Shown one piece after another: positions 54,988 to 64,000 of a stretch of 64,000 nt of DNA (positions within the stretch are counted from its first letter, which is position 1; each line of letters starts with the position of its first letter). The DNA comes from Limanda limanda (taxonomy: Eukaryota; Chordata; Actinopteri; Pleuronectiformes; Pleuronectidae), in NCBI RefSeq assembly GCF_963576545.1, contig NC_083656.1, forward strand, positions 2,569,219 through 2,633,218, given 5' to 3'. A model generated the notes under the pieces. That model ran no database searches and was not told where the DNA came from. It saw only the letters and a program-made list of their open reading frames with translations. A program made the position numbers and the translations under genes.

Positions 54988-55526
54988 AGGAGACACATGT
55001 GTTTATAATGTATATACTGATCCAAAAAAAGGCAAAGAAACATTTAAATAAGTGATTATTACAGTGATTAAAATTATTATTATATACAAAGTTTTCACTC
55101 AATATCAACCTGTGTAATTTTAGTGGCATGGACATTTTTTTAAATTTGAATTCTAATATTAGTACTTCGCTAGATTAGCAGGCTCTGATTTATATGAATA
55201 TAAATATTGTAATTCTTTTCATGAATGTCATATTAAATATCAGAAGCAGTAAAATCTAAAGAAAAAGGTAAAAATAATATCTTATGTGATTTTAGTACTT
55301 TTGACTGTCTACCTGTAATAAACCTAATAATGTTATACCTGTACTACATTTGTACTTTATATACGTTAAATTATCACTTCAGTATTATTATTAAAATCAG
55401 TTCAATATTGTGTTTTTATCACAGACAGTTTTATATAAATGTAAATATCTATAAACAGTAATAATAAACTGTTTTTCTGTCAGATCAGGTTCTGTCGCTT
55501 TAAGAAAACGCGTCACACTCTCTGTG
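54988..55526. other. Intergenic, upstream of grn
   Basis: AT-rich sequence with no recognised gene, giving way to the grn promoter. Confidence 0.6.
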
Positions 55527-55551
55527 GTCACGTGACAGGGTGTCACGTGAT
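55527..55551. promoter_or_regulatory. grn: Tandem CLEAR-type E-boxes upstream of grn
   Basis: GTCACGTGAC at 55527-55536 is an exact match to the CLEAR consensus bound by TFEB/TFE3/MITF. GTCACGTGAT at 55542-55551 matches nine of ten positions. The 15-bp spacing puts both on nearly the same helix face. They lie about 110 bp before the end of the probable grn first exon. Progranulin is a known lysosomal-network gene, which makes TFEB control plausible. Confidence 0.75.
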
Positions 55552-55559
55552 TGTTGGAC

Positions 55560-55660
55560 GTTGTCTCTTCTTCTTGTTTCTTCTTCTTCTGTTTCTCTCT
55601 GGATTTAAAAAGCGACTCACGTTCGACACTTTGCTTTTTAAACTCATCGGAAACAAGCGG
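55560..55660 (+). other. grn: grn exon 1 (5' UTR), start uncertain
   Basis: A pyrimidine-rich stretch followed by AAACAAGCGG and donor GTGAGA at 55661. No ATG in this stretch. The left boundary is a guess; no TATA box is evident. Confidence 0.45.
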
Positions 55661-55735
55661 GTGAGAACAAAGCTCCGGGTTCATCCGCGGAAAAACCACA
55701 GAAGAAGAAAGTCATTCAAAGCGGTTAGCTTCCCT

Positions 55736-55922
55736 GTTAGCCACCTAGCCGGCTCTGCTAGCCTATGCTGCTAGCCACCTAGCCGTCTCAGTGCTAGCCA
55801 CCTAGCCGGCTCTGCTAGCCTATGCTGCTAGCCACCTAGCCTATGCTGCTAGCCACCTAGCCGGCTCTGCTAGCCACCTAGCCTTCTCTGCTAGCCACCT
55901 AGCCGGCTCTGCTAGCCTAGCT
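55736..55922. repeat. GCTAGCCACCTAGCC minisatellite in grn intron 1
   Basis: About 7 copies of TGCTAGCCACCTAGCC joined by GGCTC or TATGC spacers, starting about 75 bp after the grn exon 1 donor. The unit contains the palindrome GCTAGC and the near-palindrome CCTAGC. Confidence 0.85.
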
Positions 55923-56104
55923 CGTTTCTTTGTGGATCAGCTCCACAGGGGTTGTGTTGTGGCTGGTTTCCACTTCCGCTCATTAACTATAGATATACAG
56001 TATAAACGTGTGTTTTTGTTGAGTTGAATAAGTAAAGTGTGAGTTTAAATGTGTTTAAATGTGTTTTCCTTCAGGGGCTAAAGTCTGTTGTTGTTGTTTT
56101 CCAG

Positions 56105-56154
56105 GTGTTAAAGGAGCATGAAGTGAACTCTCTGCTAACAACTCATTAAAAATG
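56105..56154 (+). CDS. grn: grn exon 2: 5' UTR and start codon
   Basis: Acceptor TTTTCCAG, donor GTAAGT directly after ATG (56152-56154). A two-codon upstream frame ATG AAG TGA lies at 56118-56126. Initiation here would give MELPMGIW; if this ATG were not used, Met5 in exon 3 would serve. Confidence 0.7.
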
Positions 56155-58672
56155 GTAAGTAGATTTATAACATTCACTGAATACATAAACTATATTTAAA
56201 GTAGAGACTGTGGCAAATATACTTTACTGTAGTATTTACACAGAAGGACATAGTTGTACTTCTACTCCACATCATTTCACAGGCAAATATTTAAACTTTT
56301 CATCTATTACAATTATTTAGATTACTTTAGATAATTTATTTGACATATAAAACATAAAGACCACGATGCTTTGTACCTGACAGTATATACAGAACATTAT
56401 CTGGGAGCGTTCACGATAGAAAGAAGATTTACTAGTTCACCTAAATCGATGTTATAAATTATTCAAAACTCAGCTGACTAAGCAGAGTGCTGGAAAATAA
56501 TAATCCACACAATATAACAATATAATATATAACCTTATTCAGCCTTATTTGTGCTGTTGGCGACGAGTCGAGCTGAACATGCATGTTATGTGTGTTTGTG
56601 GTATGTGAACATTTCAGGGTTTGTTTAGTGTGGAAATCCTGTTTATCAGCTGGAATGCCTGCAGAGCTGCTGACACACACACCTGTGTTATCCAGAGCCG
56701 TCACGCTTCCTCACAACCACAAACAAACACTTTCCATGTGAATTAACGGGAATATAGGGGAATTAACGGGAATAAACTGGAAATGTTGTGGGTAATTTAT
56801 ACTAACTGTATTTACCTTGTCATATACAGACACAAATATAAACATTTTGTTGTGTCATAGGCTGATTTGAGCCCTGAGGAAACTTTGGGCACTTGACTAT
56901 ATGCTTCTGCATCGTTGTGTCATTCTTAACATAGGTCTTTGCACAGTATTTGCAAATGTACACAGCCTTTCCTTCTACATTGGATGGGGTGAAATGTCTC
57001 CACACATGAGAGAGTGCACGTGGCATTGTTCTGTAGAATAAGATGAGAAACAAGTTTGTAAAAAAACACTAATGCAATGCCAGAGATGTAAATAGTTAGC
57101 CAAACAATTGGAATCGTCTGTAAACATTTTACATTACATTACATGTCATTTAGCTGACGCTTTTGTCCAAAGCGACTTACATTTTTAGTACACTCAACAT
57201 TTATGAGGGGCCATTTAGGGGTTCAGTATCTTGCCAAGGACACTTCGGCATGCAGATGGGGAAGAGTGGGGATTGAACCAGCAACCTTCTTGTTGGAGAA
57301 CGCCCACTGTACCCCCTAGGCCACACCGCCCCTAAACATATTTTACAATTGATGGATAAATGAATGGAAATAGGCTAGATGAACAGATGAACAATCCTCA
57401 ATCAGCATGCTAATGTATTTTCCCCAGTAATATCATGGAAACTTACCTGACTAGTCCTGCACTCTACAGCAGGCCTCAGTAGCCCTGCAACCCTAGATAC
57501 CATCACATCTCCCGGCTGCAGCTCGGGTTTAGTTTCTCGTCTTGTGTCTCTGCTCACAGTCGTCTCCTCTGCTTCCCCAGGAGCTTCCGATGGGAATCTG
57601 GTTGGTGGCTCTGCTCGGCCTGAGCTCGGCGCTGGTTTGTCCCGACGGAGGAATGTGTGAGGACAGAAACACCTGCTGCCAGAACACGGTGGGAGGATAC
57701 GGCTGCTGCCCGCTGCCACACGTGAGTTAGTGTTCGGCTTAGTGTGTCTGATGGATTTCCTTCATTTAGTTGTTTGTAATATTGATTGAATATTTATTTA
57801 AGCCTCGGAAAACACATTGAGGAATAAGACCCTCATTTACAATGGTGCCGAGGGTACAATAAAGAGTTGATACATTGAAGAGTTAATACATTGAATAAAT
57901 ACAAATGAAATAAATATGCATATATATATATATATATATATACATACAGTAATACAAGGTATAAAACAATTTGTCAGTATAAAATACTATGGCCAAGTCA
58001 ACTAGCAGTTACAATCACTGCAGGAGAAGTCAGCTGTACATGAGACCAGACTCGAGAACTCCGTCAATGAAACAAATGAGCACAACCTTAAAGATTTTTG
58101 GACATCATTCCAAATGTAGGGAGCCTTATAACAGAAAGCTGTCTTCCCCAAGTTAGTCTTAACACGAGGCAGATATAAGTAAAGCCAGCTCTGGGAGCGG
58201 GTATTGTGGGTATTACAATTCCAGCTGATGAGAGAGGAGAGAGATATCTTTGAATCTGTGTTGTGTTGCAGGCTGAGTGCTGCTCAGACCACCTCCACTG
58301 CTGCTACGAGAAGACCCTGTGTGATCTGACTCATCAGAGGTGTGTGAACAAAACCGTTTCTCTGCCGTTGATGAGACGTCTTCCTGCCAAACACACTCTG
58401 GACGTCCCTGGGGTGAGTGGAAGACGTGCAGCATGTCCTGTTAATTATCTCGACAGTGGGAACCTGCCAGTATTCAGATTTAATTTAAGTGACTTAGTAC
58501 ATTTGTGATCCTGTCATTGTTGTGTCTTTTTGTTCTGTGTTCGTGTGTGTCTGTGTGAAGACAATCGTATGTCCAGACCAGGTGTCCACGTGTTCAGATG
58601 ACAGTACTTGCTGCGAGCTTCTTGACGGCAGCTATGGCTGTTGTCCGATGGTTAAGGTGAAACACATGAGTT

Positions 58673-58723
<51 letters not shown>

Positions 58724-61700
58724 TAAAACCTCGGGTTCAACACAAACACCAAGCACTGACACCAAGATGCATATCCTCAGGTCAGTTTCTGGTGAGACTG
58801 TACTTCACAATACTCTGATAGATGAACTGCATTTTTTATATCTTATTATTTAAGACTGTTCTTCTGTGTACGACGTAAATTCTTTTAATTAAATTGAAGG
58901 TGTCTGGCCAGCAGGAATAAATAAAAGACTTGGGGGAACAAGCTGAAGCCGACTAAAAGGGATTTCACCTAATAAATTCTGTATAATGTGCTTTTCCACA
59001 ACACTAATTAATCTGATCTACAACAGAGTCGTCACTCTGCTGCTTTTAATTTCCCCATTTAGTGGAAATAATAAAAAAAAATGATATAAATAATAAATAG
59101 CTACAGCTATGACCTGGTGTTCTACAGAAGAAATTAAAGGCTGCAAGTTTTAATGTGAAAGTCTTGTTTCAGTCCTGGATTGAAGCTGTGTCCTGACTGT
59201 CCGTCTGTGTGTCCCCTCCTTGTGTGTCCCCTCCCTGTGTGTCCCCTCCTCTCTGCAGGCCGTGTGTTGTGAGGATAAGCTGCACTGTTGTCCCGAGGGA
59301 ACCGAGTGTGACACTGCTCATGACATGTGTGTTTCTGCGTCGCTGGAGTCCGTCCCCATGGTGGAGAAACTCCCGGCCATACGCAGGGAGAATAACCCAG
59401 GTGTGAAAACCCTCATGTAAATACAGTAAAGGCCCAGAGGTCTTCTTGAAGCAGATGTCTCATAGTTGGAAAATAATAAAAGTCACTGTCCTCTGTTTTC
59501 CTCTCTGCTCCAATAACCAATATGTGGATGTGTGTGTTTCTACCTTGTTCCAGCTTCTGCGGCTCTGATCGTGGGTTCAGTGACGTGTCCGGGGGGGAAG
59601 AGCAGTTGTCCTGAGAGCTACACATGTTGCCTGCTGATCAGTGGAGACTACGGCTGCTGCCCGTACGAACAGGTCTGAAGCTACTACTCAGTTCATCAGT
59701 TCAACTCAAGAGGTTTGTCCAGTCTGGGCTCCTGTAAAAAACAGGCGGCCTCCATAGAGAGGACCCACTGTAGAGATGGAGTATTTAAATATAAAGGTTC
59801 CATTTTAGGGTAAAGAAACAAAACAATTCGTACATTTTAGATGAAACAAACGAGTGAAAACATCTCTAGGTTTAAACTTTTGTCAATAGAACCCTTTCAC
59901 CTAAATCTTACACACTGGACCTTTAAACTCCAAGATGAATTGATTAGATTTCAGTGGTCAAAGGTAACAAAGAAAAACATGAGACTGAGTTATCTTTATA
60001 AATTAGTGTTTTTTATTTATTTTCCACCTTGGCAGCAGCCGCTTGTTACTTAAGGATCAACTCTGTCTCATTATTACTTTTAAGATGAGATACATTTCCC
60101 ATTGTAATGAATTTCCCGTGTGTGGCATTAATAATTTCACCTTTTAATGGAACTAAATTCCTGTGCATCTGATTAAACCTGAAGTGAGAAACCAGCTTAT
60201 TGCAGGTTCATGTATTTACTAGGGATGGGGGGAAAAATCGATTCAGTTACAAATCGCGATTCTTGTGAATGACGATTTTAAATCGCCATGCTGCCTCCAA
60301 AATCGATTTTTTAAAAATTACAAAAAAAAAATGAAATTTCTTTCTTTCTTAATCTGTCAGTTTGTGTGCAGTTGACAGGGGCTTTACAATAATAGGGAAC
60401 ATTTTTATTTATTTTCTCTATTGGCTGCCCGGCAGTCATTAAGTTAATGTTAATATTTGAAATAAAACTTCCGAATCGATTTTTAAAACATATTTATTGG
60501 TTTATACGGGGGGGGGGGATATATATGGGGGGGCAACATCACCCCAGAGCATGTAGACCAGCTCTTGTTTTTGCACAAGAATCTAAACATACCCAAGCAC
60601 TAGCTTTGCATCGCCTACATGCAAACAACAATAGCCTACTTTTTGTTTATTTCAAAGTTTATATTTTAAGTAAACTTTTATTCATTCTATTTAATTTATC
60701 TTTTATTTATTGTTTAAAAGTAGCCTAAGTGGCATACATTTCTTAATCTGTCAGTTTGTGTGCAGTTGACAGGGGCTATACAATAATAGGGAACATTTTT
60801 ATTTCTTTTCTCTATTGGCTGCCTGGCAGTCATTAAGTTAATGTTAATATTTGAAATAAAACTTGTAAAGCTCTAAGTGAATTTGACTGTGTTGTATTTG
60901 AAGGTATGATTCAACATTTTTCCATGGTCCAGTAAAAAATAACTAAACGAAATCCCAGGAAATCGTAATATCAAATCGCAATACTTCGAGAATCGCAATA
61001 CATATCGTATCGCCACCTAAGTATCGTGATAGTATCGTATCGGGAGGTCCCTGCCGATTCCCGTCCCTAGTGTTTACTGTCTGTGTGACTGTGTTCAGGC
61101 CGTGTGCTGCAGCGATCACCTCCACTGTTGCCCCAGCAACACGACATGTGACCTGGAACATGACGTCTGCAAGTCCGGCGACACCGAGGTGCCGATGCTG
61201 AAGAAGATCTCAGCGTCTCCTAACGACGGTAAGCAGTATATTCCAGATGTTTTTATTGTATCTGCACATGAAGAACTGCAGGACGACAGCTTCTTGTGTG
61301 CGAGTGTTGCTCCGTGAACCCTGTTGTTGTGTCTCGTCCTCTCAGTTGTGTGTCCAGACAAAGTGGCCGTCTGTCCCGATCAGACCACGTGCTGCGAGAT
61401 GGACAACGGCTCGTACGGCTGCTGCCCGATGCCCAATGTGAGTGAGAGACACTCAGATCTGTTCCAGCAGAGTAGAGCAGTGAAACTCTTTACTCTGTGT
61501 CTTTACTGTTTCCTGACGCTGTGGGAACCTCTGTCCTGTGTTGGTCCAGGCCGTCTGCTGCTTAGATCACATCCACTGCTGCCCTGAGGAGACCGAGTGC
61601 GACCTGGAGCACAGCACCTGTGTGTCGAGCCGGGGAGACGCCGCCGTGGCCTCTGAGATCCCAGCTGCTGTGACGGAGCTGGAGACGGAGCTGGAGACGG

Positions 61701-64000
61701 AGCTGGTGACGGAGCTGGAGACGGCTCGGAGCAGAGGTGAGACCTGGAGCCGCTCAGAGGCTGGAGATACAAATGCTGCGTTTCTGTCTTTTTCTCAACA
61801 CTGTTTATTTGACAGCAGGGTTCCCGCGGGGTCTTAAAAAGTCTTAAAAGGTCTTAAATTTAATAATCGAAATTTTAGGCCTTAAAAAGTCTTAAAAAGG
61901 TCTTAAATTTGATTCGGCCCGAGCTGAGAGGTAGAGGTTTTGTAGTGTTCGATGGGATGTTTAATTTCCTTCTCTGGACATGTTTTATGGAACATCCTTT
62001 TATTTCAATTTATTTCAGCATGTTTAAAGCATGTTTAAAGCTTGTTTGACTTGTGTATTGTTATTGTTCTTATGTTGAATGGGTATAAATTTACTTTGTA
62101 AATAATTCTGTGACTTATTTCTTCTTTCATAGTAATTTTCCTTCATACTTTTTGCCAGTATGGTCGTAAAATGGGTCTTAAATTCTATTCAAAGTGGTCT
62201 TAAAAAGGTCTTAAAAAGTCTTAAATGTATCTTGTTAAAACCTGTAGGAACCCTGGACAGTTTCATAATTGACAGTTTTAAATCAGGAAACCGAGAGAAT
62301 TATTTAAATAAATCATTCCAATATCTCATATTCCCACATGAATCCTTTCTGTTTGTTAACTTGAATTCAAATGATTAAGTTGTTTAATTTTACTGATATA
62401 AATCCTTGTGTTTCTCTCTCAGCTGCTGCTGTTCCCTGTAACGACTCGGTGGCCTGTGCTGACGGAAGCACCTGCTGTCAGACGCCCACGGGCCAGTGGG
62501 CCTGCTGCCCGTTACCTGAGGTACCCCCCCCCCCCCCCACTGTCCCTAACATACTGCACATCTGGAGGTAGATCTCAGACATGTTGTGTGTGCAGCACAA
62601 TATAAACTATCTGTAAACCCTTGTTTCTGAAACCTGAGGGTTGAGGCCGACCACAACTTTCCACAGTTACTATTTATTTTTGAAAAGTGCATTAAAATGG
62701 GGAACTTCAAATGTTTTTAATTATTGCTTTCCCCTTTATGAATGAACAGAACGTGATTGACTACAGTGTGTGTGTGTGTGTGTGTTCACTGCCCCCCCCC
62801 CTCTGCAGGCCGTGTGCTGTGACGACCACATGCACTGCTGCCCCCACGGCACCGTGTGTAACCTGGAGGCCTCCACCTGTGACGACCCCACCACCAACAC
62901 GGCGCTGATGCCCTGGCTGGACCACGAGCCCGTCGTCCCCATGGAGACGGACGACAGCAAGTGTGACAAATCCACTTCCTGTCCCGGGAAATCCACCTGC
63001 TGCAAGACGGCGACCGGGGACTGGGCGTGCTGTCCGCTGCCCCAGGTGAGAGGAGGGTGGAGGAGGGTGGAGGAAAACACAAAACCCTCAAGTGTGTGAG
63101 TAACGAACCTTCTCACGTGGTTCTGCTCTGCCCCCCCCCCCCGTCAGGCCGTGTGCTGCGACGACCACGTCCACTGCTGCCCTCACGGCACCGTCTGCAA
63201 CCTGGCGGCGGAGTCCTGTGACGACCCGTCGGGTTTCTCCGCCTCCCTCCCCTGGACGGAGAAGCTCCTGGCTCTGAGGACGGAGCTCCACCCGGCTGCT
63301 TCGGCTCCGCCTCCACACGGAAGGAACATGTGTGACTCCAGCACCAGCTGCCCCAAGGACACCACCTGCTGCTTCATGGACAGGCCCCACCAGTGGGGCT
63401 GCTGTCCTCTGCCAAAGGTAAAACCCGGTTCCTTCACTTCCTCCCACTGAGGGAACGGAGTGATGACCTCTGACCTCTCTGTGCTGTGCTTCAGGCCGTC
63501 TGCTGCAGCGATGGAGACCACTGCTGCCCGAGCGGCCACAGCTGTGACCCTCACCGCTCCTCCTGCTCCAGAGGCGCCCACACCGTCCCCTGGTTCACCA
63601 AGCTGAGCGCCGTGACCGAGCCGGGCGCCGTGACCGAGCCGGGCGCCGTGACCGAGCCGGGCGCCGTGACCGAGCCGGGCGCCGTGACCGAGCTGGGCGC
63701 CGTGACCGACGTCAAGTGTGACGACAAGAGCAGCTGTGCTTCAGGAACCACCTGCTGTAAACTAGCGACAGGAGAGTGGGGCTGCTGCCCTCTGGTCAAG
63801 GTTTGTCCATCGCACACTTTATCATAATTTAATGAAGACTTAATGAAATCAGATGATTGACTCGTCTCCTCTGTCCTCTGCAGGCGGTCTGCTGTGCGGA
63901 CCAGGAGCACTGCTGTCCTCAGGGCTACACCTGCAACATGCAGACAGGGACGTGCGAGAAGAAGAACCTCCATGAGCTGATCCAAACCCTCCCTCAGACC
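56105..64000 (+). CDS. grn: Progranulin precursor, 3' end beyond window
   Basis: Secreted, lysosome-targeted glycoprotein cleaved into granulin peptides. Coding begins at ATG 56152, the last codon of a UTR-containing exon, then exons 57581-57721, 58272-58412, 58561-58656, 59259-59400, 59554-59672, 61099-61228, 61346-61437, 61550-61736, 62423-62520, 62809-63045, 63148-63417, 63495-63800 and 63884-64000+. All join in frame to at least 693 residues. Signal peptide [20 protein letters not shown]. Eight granulin domains follow, each with twelve cysteines in the CC...CCP...CC.D..HCC.....C pattern, each split by a phase-0 intron before AVCC or AECC. Linkers carry short tandem repeats (ETEL, GAVTEP). 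An alternative start is the second ATG (Met5). The stop codon and any further granulins are outside. Several introns contain transposons. Confidence 0.96.
56729..57050 (-). mobile_element. hAT-type repeat with BED zinc-finger fragment, copy 2
   Basis: In grn intron 2. Minus-strand frame from 57026 reads [16 protein letters not shown] with the same ICKYC and KHIVKC pairs as the copy at 20.9 kb, differing by one residue in this part. It lacks the retroposed insert seen there. Confidence 0.75.
57130..57335 (-). mobile_element. tRNA-derived SINE-like element
   Basis: Contains GCTGACGCTTTTGTCCAAAG, ATCTTGCCAAGGACACTTCG and GGGGATTGAACCAGC. The last is the reverse complement of a pol III B-box-like GGTTCAATCC, so the element is in minus orientation. 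The type is common in fish introns. It lies in grn intron 2. Confidence 0.6.
57581..57721 (+). CDS. grn: grn exon 3
   Basis: Acceptor CTTCCCCAG, donor GTGAGT, phase 0. Signal peptide and first half of granulin 1 ([26 protein letters not shown]). Confidence 0.95.
57722..58271. other. grn intron 3
   Basis: Contains a TA run at 57918-57942 and no other recognised feature. Confidence 0.7.
58272..58412 (+). CDS. grn: grn exon 4
   Basis: Second half of granulin 1 ([18 protein letters not shown]) and linker with sequon NKT; donor GTGAGT. Confidence 0.96.
58561..58656 (+). CDS. grn: grn exon 5
   Basis: First half of granulin 2 ([26 protein letters not shown]); acceptor GTGTGAAG, donor GTGAAA. Confidence 0.93.
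58677..58720. repeat. (CA)n microsatellite
   Basis: About 21 CA units in grn intron 5, starting some 20 bp after the exon 5 donor. Confidence 0.95.
59259..59400 (+). CDS. grn: grn exon 6
   Basis: Second half of granulin 2 ([18 protein letters not shown]) and linker; donor GTGTGA, phase 1. Confidence 0.94.
59554..59672 (+). CDS. grn: grn exon 7
   Basis: Linker and first half of granulin 3 ([25 protein letters not shown]); donor GTCTGA (weak). Confidence 0.92.
60220..61069 (+). mobile_element. hAT-family element in grn intron 7, inverted relative to 17.7 kb copy
   Basis: Starts TAGGGATGGGGGG and ends in CCGATTCCCGTCCCTA, flanked by GTATTTAC (60212-60219) and GTGTTTAC (61070-61077). The + strand reads [20 protein letters not shown] then KH and a stop (60535-60603), the hAT transposase C-terminus. 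An internal block of about 120 bp (AATCTGTCAGTTTGTGTGCA to AATAAAACTT) occurs at 60351-60471 and again at 60743-60862, so the copy has an internal duplication. Confidence 0.85.
61099..61228 (+). CDS. grn: grn exon 8
   Basis: Second half of granulin 3 ([18 protein letters not shown], with sequon NTT) and linker; donor GTAAGC. Its acceptor is only 29 bp from the end of a hAT insertion. Confidence 0.95.
61346..61437 (+). CDS. grn: grn exon 9
   Basis: First half of granulin 4 ([26 protein letters not shown]); donor GTGAGT. Confidence 0.95.
61550..61736 (+). CDS. grn: grn exon 10
   Basis: Second half of granulin 4 ([18 protein letters not shown]) and a linker containing about four ETEL/VTEL repeats from a 12-bp unit ACGGAGCTGGAG (61673-61722). 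Confidence 0.95.
61816..62255. mobile_element. hAT-like non-autonomous element in grn intron 10 (440 bp)
   Basis: Begins CAGGGTTCCCGCGGGGTCTT and ends CCTGTAGGAACCCTG, inverted termini, with AAAAAGTCTTAAAA-type subrepeats at both ends. Flanked by GACAG on both sides (61811-61815 and 62256-62260), shorter than the usual 8 bp. No coding capacity. Confidence 0.75.
62423..62520 (+). CDS. grn: grn exon 11
   Basis: First half of granulin 5 ([26 protein letters not shown]); donor GTACCC followed by a C run. Confidence 0.93.
62809..63045 (+). CDS. grn: grn exon 12 (fused)
   Basis: 237 nt, phase 0 at both ends: second half of granulin 5 ([18 protein letters not shown]), linker, and first half of granulin 6 ([25 protein letters not shown]) in one exon, without the linker intron seen earlier. 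Confidence 0.95.
63148..63417 (+). CDS. grn: grn exon 13 (fused)
   Basis: 270 nt: second half of granulin 6 ([18 protein letters not shown]), linker, first half of granulin 7 ([23 protein letters not shown]). Very similar in its first part to exon 12. Confidence 0.95.
63495..63800 (+). CDS. grn: grn exon 14 (fused, repeat-bearing linker)
   Basis: 306 nt: second half of granulin 7 ([18 protein letters not shown]), a linker with about five GAVTEP repeats from an 18-bp unit (63608-63711), and first half of granulin 8; donor GTTTGT. Confidence 0.94.
63884..64000 (+). CDS. grn: grn exon 15 (partial)
   Basis: Second half of granulin 8 ([18 protein letters not shown]...CE) and linker, open at the window edge. 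Confidence 0.94.

Overview
The window looks like nuclear DNA from a teleost fish. It has spliced vertebrate genes with GT-AG introns, abundant (CA)n, (CTC)n and (TATC)n microsatellites, several families of fish-type DNA transposons and non-LTR retrotransposon tails, and very large GC- and AT-rich minisatellites. Only a small part is coding. No prokaryotic, viral or CRISPR-type system was seen. The species cannot be fixed from the sequence alone.

Layout. (1) 1-16 kb is gene-poor. It holds two short DNA transposons with readable target-site duplications, a 3-kb array of a 13-bp unit (4.69-7.73 kb) and three duplicated arrays of a GTCCTNGT octamer (8.47-11.04 kb). A promoter-like patch with two possible small exons lies at 14.82-15.09 kb on the + strand. 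(2) 16.3-25.2 kb carries, on the minus strand, the first four coding exons of a corticotropin-releasing hormone receptor, best fit crhr1. They give the signal peptide and most of the hormone-binding ectodomain; the rest of the gene must lie to the left of the window. (3) 25.2-44.2 kb is intergenic. It is dominated by a 3.6-kb array of a 23-bp unit (26.38-30.04 kb), a foldback transposon inserted inside a 15-bp minisatellite (31.7-32.4 kb), and a 1.5-kb degenerate array (42.7-44.2 kb) that shares its core with the 23-bp array in inverted orientation. (4) 44.39-51.80 kb is a complete fam171a2 gene on the + strand (8 coding exons, 806 codons), with a long 3' UTR probably reaching about 53.9 kb. 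(5) 55.5 kb to the right edge is a progranulin gene (grn) on the + strand, with tandem CLEAR-type E-boxes just upstream, a 5' UTR exon and 14 coding exons. It encodes eight granulin domains before the window ends.

Gene logic. crhr1 is transcribed leftward; fam171a2 and grn are transcribed rightward in tandem with about 1.6 kb between the probable fam171a2 poly(A) site and the grn promoter. Human 17q21.31 carries FAM171A2, GRN and CRHR1 in the same general region, which supports all three identifications. The grn promoter E-boxes match the lysosomal CLEAR consensus bound by TFEB/TFE3, in line with progranulin being a lysosomal protein. The most notable items are the grn CLEAR pair, the shift in grn exon organisation in its 3' half, a possible cassette exon in crhr1, and the relation between the two large TATATAAA-containing arrays and a dispersed repeat.
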